A stretch of 64,000 bases of DNA, from assembly GCA_018304425.1 (NCBI GenBank), contig JAGVWE010000002.1:124001-188000 (forward strand). The letters are read 5' to 3'. The translations under genes were made by a program, and so were the position numbers. This DNA comes from Candidatus Iainarchaeum sp. GTDB lineage: Archaea; Iainarchaeota; Iainarchaeia; Iainarchaeales; UBA10219. Below, piece after piece: positions 14,541 through 23,220 of the stretch. The number at the start of each line of letters is the position of its first letter. The stretch's first letter is position 1. Under the pieces are notes generated by a model. The model did not search any database. It was given only the letters and a program-made list of their open reading frames with translations, and was not told the origin of the DNA.

Positions 14541-15809
14541 ATGGAACACGTTTTCGTAACGGATTCGAGGGGCATCGGCGGCCGCATCAAGCGCAGGATC
14601 GCGGACTTCCAGGTGCAGGAAGTCTCGAAGGACGGGACCCTGCGGGAAATCCGGGTGTTCACGGACACGGAGAAGCGGGAGCTGCCCAAGGAATGGCCTT
14701 CCGCCGAGCGCCCGGCTGGCAGGGAACAGTTGCACCTCACGCTCGAGAAATTCAACTTGGACACGAATTTCGCCATCCAGTTGATTGCGCGCATGCAGGG
14801 CACCAGCCGGAAGCGGATTGGCTTTGCGGGGATGAAGGACAAGCGGGGAATCACGTGCCAGCGGATTTCCATCTGGCAGCCGGACCTCGAGCGGTTGAAG
14901 AACTGGAAGTCAAGGTACCTGGATTTGCGCGAAGCGGAGTGGCGCGAGGAACGCATCGAGTTAGGCGATTTATGGGGAAACGACTTCAACATAACCATCC
15001 GGGATTTGGAGGGCACGGGCACGGAAGAGGAGCTGCGCCACGCGATTGAGACCTGTTTTGCCCAGATGCGGGGCGGCATCCCGAACTTCTTCGGGGAGCA
15101 GCGGTTCGGGGGCCTGCGGCAGACCAGCCACCGGGTGGGCAGGGAGTTCGTGAAGGGCAGCATCGAGAACGGGGTCATGCTTTATCTCACGGCCACGGCG
15201 CCCGGGGAAGAAGAGGACGTGGCATTGGCTCGGAAGAACCTGGCGGAGACCCGGGACTTTTCGAGGGCCTCCAACGAGTTTCCCGTCAAGTACCGGTATG
15301 AGCGTGCCATCATCCACCACTTGTGCAAGTATCCCCGGGACTTCGTGGGCGCGTTCAAGAAGTTGCCGAAGGCGTTGACCTATATGTTCACGCACGCGTA
15401 CCAGAGCCATTTGTTCAATGAGGTGCTCAAGCGGCGGCTGGCGGAAGGCATCGGGTTGCAGCCGGTGGAGGGAGACGTCTTGGAGGACGGCATCGTGGCC
15501 GCGCCGTTGTTCGGGTTCGAGTCGAAGCTCGCGGAGGGAAAACCCGGGGAAATCGAGCGCAGGGTGCTGGAAGCCGAGGGCGTGCAGCTCGCGGACTTCA
15601 AGGTGAAGGCTTATGCCGAGCTCAGCACCAAGGGCGCGCGCAAGAAGGCTTTGCTGGTGCCCGAAGACCTGCGCTTGCTGGAAATCGCGGAAGACGATTA
15701 TTATCCGGGCAAGCGCAAGGCGCGCATCGGGTTCAGGTTGACGAAGGGCAACTATGCGACGACCGTGCTGATGGAGCTCATGAAAGCAGAAGGCAATACG
15801 AATGACTGA
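14541..15809 (+). CDS. truD: tRNA pseudouridine synthase TruD
   Basis: A 422-residue archaeal TruD, which makes pseudouridine at position 13 of tRNAs. IGFAGMKDKRGITCQR (near residue 94) holds the catalytic Asp in the GxKDxxG-type loop. NFFGEQRFGGLRQTSHRVG (near residue 183) is the family's second signature. The TRUD insertion domain and the C-terminal catalytic strand (KGNYATTVLMELM) are present. It starts 9 nt after aRF1 and overlaps the next gene by 8 nt, so the three are likely one operon. Confidence 0.95.
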   Translation: MEHVFVTDSRGIGGRIKRRIADFQVQEVSKDGTLREIRVFTDTEKRELPKEWPSAERPAGREQLHLTLEKFNLDTNFAIQLIARMQGTSRKRIGFAGMKDKRGITCQRISIWQPDLERLKNWKSRYLDLREAEWREERIELGDLWGNDFNITIRDLEGTGTEEELRHAIETCFAQMRGGIPNFFGEQRFGGLRQTSHRVGREFVKGSIENGVMLYLTATAPGEEEDVALARKNLAETRDFSRASNEFPVKYRYERAIIHHLCKYPRDFVGAFKKLPKALTYMFTHAYQSHLFNEVLKRRLAEGIGLQPVEGDVLEDGIVAAPLFGFESKLAEGKPGEIERRVLEAEGVQLADFKVKAYAELSTKGARKKALLVPEDLRLLEIAEDDYYPGKRKARIGFRLTKGNYATTVLMELMKAEGNTND

Positions 15810-16767
15810 CGAGGGCATTTTTTTCTTTGGGGTTTACGTCGCTTTCTTCGTGGCCGGCTTTGCCTCGGTGCATGGGGTGGCACGGTGGCTGAAGGCCAAG
15901 GGCATTGTGGGGCGGGACATCAACAAGCCGGGGGAGCCGTTGTTGCCGGAGAGCGCGGGCATTGCCTTGCTGGTTCCCCTGTGGTTGTTCGTCGGGGGCT
16001 ATAACCTCTGGGTGGCACAGGCCTTGGACTTGATTGCCTTGGCTTGCCTGGCCACCGGGTATGCTTTGGTGGGGTTCCTGGATGACACGCGGAACAAGTT
16101 CGCTGGGAAGCCCATGGGTTGGGGGGAGCGGGCGCTGCCGATTGCCGTGCTGACCCTTGTGTTTGCCTGGAATTACGCGGAAAGCGTGTACGTGTTTCCC
16201 TTCGTGGCCTTGTTCGTGGGCGTCATCGCTTCGCTGCACAACACCTTTGCGGGCTTGAATGGATGGGAAGTGGGAACGTCTTGGCTGATGGGGTTGGCGG
16301 CGGCGTGGCTGCTGCTGGGAACTCCCTTGTTCTTGCCTGCCCTGGCCTTCAATGCCTTGGTGTTGGGCTTGCTGGCGTGGAACGTGTTTCCGGCCCGGGT
16401 GTTTCCGGGGGACAGTGGAACCCTGTTGTTGGGGGCCTTGAATGCGGGGCTGGTGGCGTTGACGGCGGATGTCCGGTTGATGGGCTTCTATGCCTTGTTG
16501 TTCGCGCCGCACTTCCTGGACCTGGTGGGGTTGAAGTGGGTGACGAATGCCGGGGACATGACGCAGAACATTCAGCATCCGTATGCCTTGGATGCCGAAG
16601 CGCGGATTTGCCTGCCAATGCATGGGGGCGGGCGGAGGAAACTGGATTTCGCGAAGGCCCTGGTTTGCTTGGTGGGGCCGCTGGGGGAGGACCGGCTGGT
16701 GTGGTTGATCTGGTCAGTGGTCGCGGGCTGGCTGGTAGTCGCTTTTCTCTTTTTCAAGCCGCTTTGA
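15802..16767 (+). CDS. GPT/Alg7-type phospho-sugar transferase (MraY superfamily)
   Basis: A 321-residue polytopic membrane protein with about 9-10 hydrophobic helices. It carries the family acid motif GFLDDTRNKFAGKP (near residue 92), NTFAGLNGWEVGTS (near 148), the eukaryal/archaeal GPT version of the MraY NxxAGxNGxE motif, and FPGDSGTLLLG (near 200). The family attaches HexNAc-1-phosphate to dolichyl phosphate at the membrane and starts N-glycan assembly (AglH role). A C-terminal cytoplasmic segment HGGGRRKLDF is visible. It overlaps TruD by 8 nt. Its 3' end overlaps the convergent flippase-like gene by 54 bp. Likely acts with the S-layer nearby, an inference from location. Confidence 0.87.
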   Translation: MTDEGIFFFGVYVAFFVAGFASVHGVARWLKAKGIVGRDINKPGEPLLPESAGIALLVPLWLFVGGYNLWVAQALDLIALACLATGYALVGFLDDTRNKFAGKPMGWGERALPIAVLTLVFAWNYAESVYVFPFVALFVGVIASLHNTFAGLNGWEVGTSWLMGLAAAWLLLGTPLFLPALAFNALVLGLLAWNVFPARVFPGDSGTLLLGALNAGLVALTADVRLMGFYALLFAPHFLDLVGLKWVTNAGDMTQNIQHPYALDAEARICLPMHGGGRRKLDFAKALVCLVGPLGEDRLVWLIWSVVAGWLVVAFLFFKPL

Positions 16768-17727
16768 GCTGGCCAGCCAGACCAGGACGCTTAACAGCGT
16801 GGGAATGACCAGTCTTACCAGGTCGTAGACGGCGAGCAGGGCAATGATTTGCGCGGCTGAGAGCGTGATGCCCGCGATGAGTTCGGGGAAGGCCAGGAAG
16901 TGCCAGGCCATTATTTCCACGAGGCCGATGCCGCGGGGAAGCAGGGGAGCGCGTTCGAGCACGGAAATCATGACCATGAGGAGCAGCAGGGAGTGGAAGC
17001 TGAGGACGATGCCGAGGGAGAAGAAACTGTATTGGAGGGCGAAGAACTCGAAGGCCCAGGAGAGCGCGGAGAGAAAGAGGAGGAGGAAGAATTCTTCTTT
17101 GGTCAGCCGGTCAATGGAGGCCGAGTAGCGGGCGAAGAAGTGGTGGACGCGGGAGAAAAAGGGGAGCGGCTTTGAAAGCCGTTCCAGGGAGTTCAAGAGG
17201 CCGGCGGAGGCTTTTTTTTCGAAGGGGAAAAGGAAGAGGATGGAGACCAGCAGCACCACGATGAACCCGGAGAGGAAGCCGAAGAAAAACACGGGGTCTG
17301 TTTTCGTGTTCAAGAAGAAGAGGAGGGCCATGGAGGCCACGATGGAGAGGATGAGGAACTTGGTGCCCTTGGCGACCAGGGACGCCGCAATCGAGTCCGA
17401 GTAGGGCACGCCGAAGAATTCCTTTAAACGGAGGCTGCGCAGGGCCTCGGAACCCACTTGCACGGGGGTGAGGGCGCCGTAGAGGGCGGTCAAGCCCACG
17501 ACCACGAGCCTGGAATACGGCAGGGCCTTGCGCTTTTTTATCAGGTAAGCCCATGAAATAAGCCACAGTATTACGGAGAATACGTAAAAAATGATGGCCA
17601 GGACGAAGAAATTCGGGTTCAAATCGAGGAGCACGGTGGGTGCATAGGTCAGCCCTAGGCCCATGGCGGTGATTAAGGCAAAGACAAGGAAGAGGCTTAG
17701 AATCGAGGTTTTAAGGAAGTGGTGCAA
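16714..17727 (-). CDS. Flippase-like / lysylphosphatidylglycerol synthase-type membrane protein
   Basis: A 337-residue membrane protein with seven to eight hydrophobic segments. The conserved core is LTALYGALTPVQVGSEALR (near residue 80), the charged loop signature of UPF0104/LPG_synthase_TM proteins. LLPRGIGLVEI near residue 265 matches the other conserved loop. Relatives flip or modify lipid-linked substrates and often travel with glycosyltransferases. The convergent neighbour is a GPT-type transferase, consistent with lipid-linked glycan work. The exact substrate is unknown. Confidence 0.82.
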   Translation of the reverse strand: MHHFLKTSILSLFLVFALITAMGLGLTYAPTVLLDLNPNFFVLAIIFYVFSVILWLISWAYLIKKRKALPYSRLVVVGLTALYGALTPVQVGSEALRSLRLKEFFGVPYSDSIAASLVAKGTKFLILSIVASMALLFFLNTKTDPVFFFGFLSGFIVVLLVSILFLFPFEKKASAGLLNSLERLSKPLPFFSRVHHFFARYSASIDRLTKEEFFLLLFLSALSWAFEFFALQYSFFSLGIVLSFHSLLLLMVMISVLERAPLLPRGIGLVEIMAWHFLAFPELIAGITLSAAQIIALLAVYDLVRLVIPTLLSVLVWLASSKRLEKEKSDYQPARDH

Positions 17728-17739
17728 GTCAAGCCCTGC

Positions 17740-18354
17740 TCAGTTTTTGAGTTGCTTCAGGAGGTCGTTGGACTTGGCAATGACTTCACCGGTGTTGGGG
17801 AACATGAACTCCAACAACACCCGGGAGACCGGGGAAACGTCGTTGACTGACTTGGGTTTCACCGTGACCGCATTGCTTTCGACGACGACTTCCGGCTTCA
17901 ACAAGCCCGCGTCCGGCAACTCGATGAAGAGGTGCACGGCTTGGGAGGACGCAAGCAGGGCCCCGCATTCGGTGGCCGAAACCTCCTGGTTGTCCTGGGT
18001 CTTTGAATCGACTTGGCACTTTACGAGCTGCTTGCCCTTGTCGTAGACGCGGAAAACGGACTCGGTTTGCTTGCCGTTCGCGGCAAGAACCGTGCGGAAC
18101 AGAATCCAGGCCGGGCCCACGTAGCTGTTCACCGTGCTTCCCTCGTAAAAGGAGGGCACCAGCAGGAACGAGTCCGCGGCCGCGAGCGCGGAAAGCTGGT
18201 TGCCGGGGGGAAGGCTTTTGGCCTTGAACAAGACGCCTTTCTGGTCGGCCTTGAACTTGTAGGGATCCAGGGAGTCGAGGACGATGACGCTGGCGCTCAC
18301 CAGCAGCACGGCCAAGGCCAGAACCGTTAGGTAGAAGACCTGCTTTTTCTGCAT
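17740..18354 (-). CDS. Membrane-anchored hypothetical protein
   Basis: A 204-residue protein with one N-terminal transmembrane segment (residues 6-27, YLTVLALAVLLVSASVIVL) followed by a predicted extracytoplasmic beta-rich domain. Three cysteines are scattered in it. I chose ATG 18354 because the membrane segment follows at once and a TATA-like GCTTTTAAGC (about 18388-18397) lies 35-40 nt upstream. It sits 12 nt upstream of the flippase-like gene and may share its transcript. No family recognised. Confidence 0.6.
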   Translation of the reverse strand: MQKKQVFYLTVLALAVLLVSASVIVLDSLDPYKFKADQKGVLFKAKSLPPGNQLSALAAADSFLLVPSFYEGSTVNSYVGPAWILFRTVLAANGKQTESVFRVYDKGKQLVKCQVDSKTQDNQEVSATECGALLASSQAVHLFIELPDAGLLKPEVVVESNAVTVKPKSVNDVSPVSRVLLEFMFPNTGEVIAKSNDLLKQLKN

Positions 18355-18443
18355 GGAAAAACCGTGAAGGAATGGGGTTGGAAAAGGCTTAAAAGCCTCT
18401 GCTTGGCCGGAAGCCTGGGCAGTGGCCGAACGGCTGGGTTGCG

Positions 18444-18501
18444 ACAAAAAAAAGAAAAAAAGAAAAGGGGAAAGCCAGGTTTTTGCCTGGCCTTTCGGCC
18501 C
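18444..18501 (-). terminator. Intrinsic-like terminator after the S-layer gene
   Basis: On the minus strand the S-layer stop is followed by a short GGCC-GAAA-GGCC hairpin and a stronger stem GCCAGG...CCTGGC (arms at 18486-18491 and 18474-18479) with a 6-nt loop. Next comes a long T-rich tract (complement of 18444-18470, three T-runs). Archaeal RNA polymerase stops at T-tracts, so this fits efficient termination of a very highly expressed gene. Confidence 0.7.
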
Positions 18502-18518
18502 TTGTTCTACTGCTGCGT

Positions 18519-21500
18519 TTAAGCCAACGAGTCGATGGCGTCGATCAGCTCTTGAGCTGCTCGGCCGGTGTCGTTAGCCGTGTAACCAGCGACTACAATG
18601 TCGCCAGTTGCAGCGTCCACCTCGGCTACCATGTCGCCAGACTTCGTCAGCCGGTCCGCCAAGCCAGCCACTTCTTTGGCCAACTTGTTGACAATGTGTC
18701 CACCAACAACGATGTTGGTTCCGACTGGAGCCTCGCTGTCCACGTACACCATGGTGTCCGGAACCCTTGCGGGCATCTTATAGGTTGACGGCGTAGCCGC
18801 ACACGTGGCTGGAGCGCCGGTTCCGCCGGTGACAGCGCAGGTAGCCTTGCCCATTGATATCTTGGACAAGGTGATGCTGGTGCCGTCGTCCGCCGTAACG
18901 GTTTCTCCTTCCTTGACGGTGTACTCTCTGCCGCCGGTTTCAACCTCTGAGACCTCTCCTCTTCCTATCACGTACAGGTAGGATTCGGGGTGGTTCTCCG
19001 GGTAGAACACGGTGAACCTCGAGCCGTCGGTTTCCGCGAGGGAACCGAAGTCCGAGAACGCCTTGCTCATGTAGATTTCGGGCCTGTCACTTCTCAGAGT
19101 CCAGATGTTGCTTGCAACAGTGGCTGTGTACTCTGTGTCGTGGTAGGATACCTCGAAGGTTGGCAAGGTCCTCTCGGGGTTGGAGGCGTCAACCAGTCTG
19201 TCGTTGGCCGTGTCCACGTATACCGTGTATTCGTAGGTGGCTCCGACAGTGGTCTGCGTCTCTTCACCCTCGTCGACTTCGAAGATGGCCGTTGTATAGG
19301 CATCGTCGGACTCGCTCATGTTGAATTTCGGGTGACCTGTTCCTAACCCGGATACACCGAAGACGGAATCGTCTATCATGTAGAAGGTTGCGTCCGTGAT
19401 GTCATCCAAGTCCAGGTCTTCCGCGGTAGTTGCGCTGGCTGGGTTCGAGACTCCCCGGAACTTCAACGAACCGCCTTCTTGGGTGTTGATGTTCTGGTCG
19501 TCCAGAATCAGTTCGAAGTCGCTTCTACCTGATTGGTCGACGATGATGGGCACATACTCGAACTTGGCGTCGTTCAAGCCTTCCAGCCTGATTGGGCACC
19601 AGTCGAACATGTTTCCGTCGTCCAAGTACAGCCTATTGTCTTGGGCGTTGCCGCAGGTGTAGCTGCCTGTAGCCGACTGATAGTTGGCCCACACGTTGTT
19701 CAGGTCGTACTGAACGGCCGTGGTGGTGTCAACCGTGGTCAAGCCGATCTGGTAGGTGTTCGAGTTCAACGGGTCTGGGTAAATGGTTCCCGAGACCGCG
19801 GTGCCCTCAATCATCCGCAGACTTGACTTGGCCGTCAACCGCGTCCTAATCACGGTTGGAGCGCCGATGTTGGCGTCCTGGACTACGTACGAGATGCCGT
19901 CGAAGTTACAGATTTCGCCGTCATTCACGTCGAAGTTGCTGGCCGATGGAGCGCTTGCTCCGTTGGCCCCGCACCAGTCCAGGCCTCCGCCGAGTGTGCC
20001 GATGGAGATACCCACACCAGCGTTGCTGTTCATGTCGACGGTCAGACCGTTCAGCCTGTTACCGTCTCCAACCAATAGGTTGGTGTCCGAGGTGTTCGCC
20101 TCGTAGTAATACGATTGCGCACCCTGGTCGAAGGTGAACACTCTACCGGAACCGGCTGCCGTGATGGTAGTCAGGTTCGGGATGTAGAATGGCACCTTGT
20201 GCCGGACATCGACTTCGTCCGAGAAGTCTATGTAACCGATTGAGTCGGTTGGCCCTCTGCCGAGGCCGAGGAACCTGTAGACTTCTGTCTCAAAGCCGCC
20301 GTACTCGACCTGGATGAAAGGCTCGCCTTCGTCGGTCTTGAGGACCGCTTTCTCGAAGCCCCTGTTGGGGTTCAAGGCAGCGAACTTTCCGCCGGCCCTT
20401 CCGGTGTCTCTGAGATACGAGTCGTCGTTGTCGAACGTCAGAGCTTCGTTGGTTATAACGACTCTCTGCAGGGTGTTGTTGTCTGGGTTGCCCGAAGCAC
20501 AAAAGGCCGTTGAGCCCGTGTTCGTGCAGTCCGTGTCTCCGGAGAAGACCAGGCTAGTGTCCCAGTCGTAGATACCGTCGGTATCGTCTTCGTCGAACGG
20601 GAATCCCCTGTTCTCCTGCAACTCAATCCTGTTGTCTCCCACGATGACGGTGGGCCTGAAGATTTCCTGGAAACCCTCGTCGATTCTCTTGTTGATTTCC
20701 TGGACGAACAGGCCTGACCGCAGGACTTCGTCGCCGTTCTCGTCTTCCCAGACTCCTTCGTCGTCGCCGGCTGCGAACTGGTCTTCGTCGACCAAGTTAC
20801 CCTGGGCGTCGTACAAGGCAATGCTGATGACATTGGTTGAGCCTTGCGCGTAACCTTCGCCGATGACGGCCTTCATTTCCTGGCCCTCGTACTTGCCTTT
20901 TCCGATGAGCCCGGTGATTTCGTCGCCCTCTGAGTAGACCTTTTCCGAGGCTGCTCTGAGGAGTTCGACCAAGGCGTCCGTGCCTCCAATGGTGTTCCTA
21001 TTGATCTTTCTGATCAAGTAGAGTTCACCGAAGAAGTACAGCTCCTGCCGGTCGGAAATGCTGTCGTCGAGGTAGGCTGAACCATTGGATTCCACCGCGT
21101 TCAAACCGTCGCCCAGGTCAATGACGTACTGGACACCCGAAGCGGGGATCTTGAATTGGAGGTCCTCTACTTCGTCGTCGGTGTTGAACTTGGCGTCACC
21201 CTGGACTTGCACCTGTTCTTCGACGGTTACGTCGGAGGTGGTGTTGCCAACCCTCTTGGTGACGGTTTCCTTTCTCAGGAAGGGAAGCGCGCCCTGTTGG
21301 AGGGTCACAATTCCGTCGGTTCCCGAGGAAACCCCTTCTTCTTTTCGGTCGAACTCGGTCGTGATACCGGTGTTCAAGTCGAATTTGACGGATTTAACGT
21401 TTTCTCCGCCGATCGTCAGGGTTCTTCCCAAAGAGAAGACCGCTGAAACGTCTTCAATGGTCGGAGTAGCAGTTCCGCCCGAGACTCCACCTGCAACCGA

Positions 21501-21746
21501 TGTCGAGACCGTTCCGGTAGTATATGCCTTCGAAGCTAACTTCGCGGCAATCCGGCCGGCCCAAACCCAGTCGCTGTAGCCCGCATCCGCACCAGCTACG
21601 ACTTTGACAATAGGCTCGCCCGTAGTTGAATCATACAGGTCGCTTTTTGTCAGGCTGATGGCGGAAACGATTGGAGCGAGAGCAGTTCCGACTAACGCTG
21701 CACCGATTCCAACGGCAGCGAGTTTCTTGATGCTCAATCCTTTCAT
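18519..21746 (-). CDS. S-layer protein
   Basis: A 1075-residue acidic, Thr/Asp-rich secreted protein. The N-terminus MKGLSIKKLAAVGIGAALVG plus ALAPIVSA is the characteristic signal of euryarchaeal/DPANN S-layer proteins. The mature start ISLTKSDLYDSTTGEPIVKVV, with GYSDWVWAGRIAAKLASKAY after it, is the S_layer_N domain. The C-terminal block (TNIVVGGHIVNKLAKEVAG, then DIVVAGYTANDTGRAAQELI) is the S_layer_C domain. ATG 21746 was chosen because GAGGTGA lies just upstream as a ribosome binding site; the upstream ATG at 21770 lies before that site. It has its own leader and terminator. It would form the outer lattice and is probably glycosylated. Confidence 0.95.
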   Translation of the reverse strand: MKGLSIKKLAAVGIGAALVGTALAPIVSAISLTKSDLYDSTTGEPIVKVVAGADAGYSDWVWAGRIAAKLASKAYTTGTVSTSVAGGVSGGTATPTIEDVSAVFSLGRTLTIGGENVKSVKFDLNTGITTEFDRKEEGVSSGTDGIVTLQQGALPFLRKETVTKRVGNTTSDVTVEEQVQVQGDAKFNTDDEVEDLQFKIPASGVQYVIDLGDGLNAVESNGSAYLDDSISDRQELYFFGELYLIRKINRNTIGGTDALVELLRAASEKVYSEGDEITGLIGKGKYEGQEMKAVIGEGYAQGSTNVISIALYDAQGNLVDEDQFAAGDDEGVWEDENGDEVLRSGLFVQEINKRIDEGFQEIFRPTVIVGDNRIELQENRGFPFDEDDTDGIYDWDTSLVFSGDTDCTNTGSTAFCASGNPDNNTLQRVVITNEALTFDNDDSYLRDTGRAGGKFAALNPNRGFEKAVLKTDEGEPFIQVEYGGFETEVYRFLGLGRGPTDSIGYIDFSDEVDVRHKVPFYIPNLTTITAAGSGRVFTFDQGAQSYYYEANTSDTNLLVGDGNRLNGLTVDMNSNAGVGISIGTLGGGLDWCGANGASAPSASNFDVNDGEICNFDGISYVVQDANIGAPTVIRTRLTAKSSLRMIEGTAVSGTIYPDPLNSNTYQIGLTTVDTTTAVQYDLNNVWANYQSATGSYTCGNAQDNRLYLDDGNMFDWCPIRLEGLNDAKFEYVPIIVDQSGRSDFELILDDQNINTQEGGSLKFRGVSNPASATTAEDLDLDDITDATFYMIDDSVFGVSGLGTGHPKFNMSESDDAYTTAIFEVDEGEETQTTVGATYEYTVYVDTANDRLVDASNPERTLPTFEVSYHDTEYTATVASNIWTLRSDRPEIYMSKAFSDFGSLAETDGSRFTVFYPENHPESYLYVIGRGEVSEVETGGREYTVKEGETVTADDGTSITLSKISMGKATCAVTGGTGAPATCAATPSTYKMPARVPDTMVYVDSEAPVGTNIVVGGHIVNKLAKEVAGLADRLTKSGDMVAEVDAATGDIVVAGYTANDTGRAAQELIDAIDSLA

Positions 21747-21850
21747 TTCTGTTTCACCTCGCATTTGCATGCAAAATAAGCCTACAAATAGATGTATCGA
21801 ATAAGGATGGATAGGACATGTAGGTAAACAACGTCCATTTGTAGGCTTCT
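21747..21850 (-). promoter_or_regulatory. S-layer mRNA leader with 12-bp stem and Shine-Dalgarno site
   Basis: The arms AAGCCTACAAAT (21778-21789) and ATTTGTAGGCTT (21837-21848) are perfectly complementary over 12 bp with a 47-nt loop. On the minus strand a TATA-like TTTTTAAAGG (about 21872-21881) puts the expected transcript start near 21850, so the mRNA would begin almost exactly with this stem. GAGGTGA follows the stem, 7 nt before ATG 21746. A 5' terminal stem is known to stabilise abundant mRNAs; that role here is inference. Confidence 0.6.
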
Positions 21851-22108
21851 CACACCCTTATCGTTGACTTCCTTTAAAAACCTACCTGTTTAAGGCATTT
21901 AACTGAATTCTAGGCCTGTTTTTCCTGGGCCAAAATTCAGGCAATTGCTGTAAGGCTTTCCGGCAATGCCCGAATGGGGGCTAAAATGCCGGTATACGCC
22001 AAACAATGGCCTTAAATGGGTGGCTGATGCTTCTATTATTGTACGGTAGGGGTTAAAAGGGTTACGGGTTTTCTCGGCAAAAACCGATAAAAGGGTTGAA
22101 AGTCGAAC
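21851..22108. other. AT-richer intergenic stretch upstream of the S-layer promoter
   Basis: This stretch between the S-layer promoter and the end of the winged-helix gene holds no convincing ORF. It contains several TTTAAA-like elements (around 21872, 21888 and 22011) and short GC-rich dyads such as GCCGG repeats near 21960-21993. It could hold extra activator or BRE sites for the S-layer promoter. I see no RNA gene in it. Confidence 0.4.
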
Positions 22109-22753
22109 TCACCGAAATCTGCCTTTGAGCTTCTTGGAGAAGTCCAGCAGCTCTTTTTTCGTCATTTGCCTAATTATATATTCATTGTAACTGTACACCA
22201 TGTTGGCCGCGTCCACCAAGCCGTCCTGGAGGTCGTCCGCGGAAATGGTCCATTTGTCGGGTTTAAGGACTTCCAGGCTGGAGGGCCCGTAAAAGAACAA
22301 GAGTCGCATCAAGGCACGGAAGTCCTTTACCGAGAGGTTTACCTCGAGAAAACTCGAGTAATGCTCCCCGGTTTGGATGAGTTTCTCCAAGACGCACTCG
22401 TACACCGTGAAATCGGGTTCCTTGCGCAGGGCGGCCTCCATCTCGGCCAACGCCTTTTCAACCCCGGTTCGCTCGGTTGCCTGGGCTTCAATGGTTATCT
22501 TGAGGCGCACGGGATTCGAGTCCTCTTCCCCGATTTCCTTGCGCTTCTTCGCCCGCTCGGCTATTTCCTCCTTTAAACGGTACTGGGTGGGAAAGCCTTC
22601 CTTGACCACGACCCCCAACTGCAGCATTTCCCGCAACTGACGAGTTAACGCATCATAGGGGATGTCAAGCTGCTGGTTGAGCTGTTCAATGGTCTTAGGC
22701 TCATGCAACAACAACAAGGCAATGCGCTTTTGCTCCTCGGAATAGGCGACCAT
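22109..22753 (-). CDS. Winged-helix DNA-binding protein
   Basis: A 214-residue protein. Its first 70 residues (MVAYSEEQKRIALLLLHEPK, then IEQLNQQLDIPYDALTRQLREM) form a winged-helix domain. The middle is charged and helical, and the C-terminal half has a conserved-looking region with FFYGPSSLEVLKPDKW. ATG 22753 is preferred over 22825 because a TATA-like TTATTAATTATA lies about 20-30 nt upstream of it. It is divergent from the BofA-like gene with a short shared promoter and lies downstream-facing to the S-layer promoter, so it may regulate either. Targets unknown. Confidence 0.75.
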   Translation of the reverse strand: MVAYSEEQKRIALLLLHEPKTIEQLNQQLDIPYDALTRQLREMLQLGVVVKEGFPTQYRLKEEIAERAKKRKEIGEEDSNPVRLKITIEAQATERTGVEKALAEMEAALRKEPDFTVYECVLEKLIQTGEHYSSFLEVNLSVKDFRALMRLLFFYGPSSLEVLKPDKWTISADDLQDGLVDAANMVYSYNEYIIRQMTKKELLDFSKKLKGRFR

Positions 22754-22818
22754 ATATCTTCTCCTATAATTAATAAGGTTATTAAAGGAGGAGCCCCCCA
22801 ATTGATGGGGGTTAAACC
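22754..22818. promoter_or_regulatory. Divergent promoter, winged-helix gene and BofA-like gene
   Basis: TATAATTAATAAGGTTATTAAAGGAGG-like sequence fills 22764-22790. The minus reading gives a TATA box for the regulator. The plus reading gives TTATTAAAGG about 30 nt before ATG 22819. A single regulator dimer here could control both genes. Confidence 0.45.
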
Positions 22819-23151
22819 ATGGCATTGACTCTTTTGGCCGGGGAACTCGGGGAACTCACCCAAACGGCGGGCCAACAAGCCGCGCAGGCCACGAGCCTCT
22901 TCTCCAACCTCACCGGCAACTGGTGGGTGCTAGTGGCTGGCATCGCCTTGATTGCCGGAACCGTCCTCCTGGTCGGCTACCTGAAGAACCTGCTCGCCAA
23001 CTCCGTGATTGGCCTGGTGGCCTGGGCCGTCCTCCACTACCTGCTCGGCGTCCAACTGCCCTTCTGGCCCAGCCTCGTGGTTTCCGCCATCTTCGGCCTC
23101 GCAGGCATCGGCGTCCTGCTGGTGCTCCGGTTCCTGGGAATTGCCTTCTAG
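22819..23151 (+). CDS. BofA-like membrane protein
   Basis: A 110-residue protein with three hydrophobic segments. The C-terminal two thirds match the pro-sigma-K processing inhibitor BofA family pattern: LKNLLANSVIGLVAWAVLHY, then PSLVVSAIFGLAGIG. In Bacillus, BofA restrains an intramembrane protease. Archaeal relatives have no known partner. Its presence with SpoIIM-like, LonB, HtpX and SPFH proteins in one window hints at membrane proteolysis control, which is inference. It is separated from EndoQ by 69 nt with a new promoter. Confidence 0.75.
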   Translation: MALTLLAGELGELTQTAGQQAAQATSLFSNLTGNWWVLVAGIALIAGTVLLVGYLKNLLANSVIGLVAWAVLHYLLGVQLPFWPSLVVSAIFGLAGIGVLLVLRFLGIAF

Positions 23152-23220
23152 CCCCCTGCCAGGGGACCCGACCGGAAAACGGAAACGTTCTATATTCTGT
23201 TTGGCTCCCAAGCTAGTGGG

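Noticed and set aside
15802-17727. Convergent 54-bp overlap as evidence that one gene is false
   Set aside because: Both the GPT-type transferase and the flippase-like protein have strong family motifs; convergent tail overlaps are common in compact archaeal genomes.
18444-18470. A-rich tract as a poly-A or repeat element
   Set aside because: On the minus strand it is the T-tract of a terminator directly behind a hairpin, which explains it.
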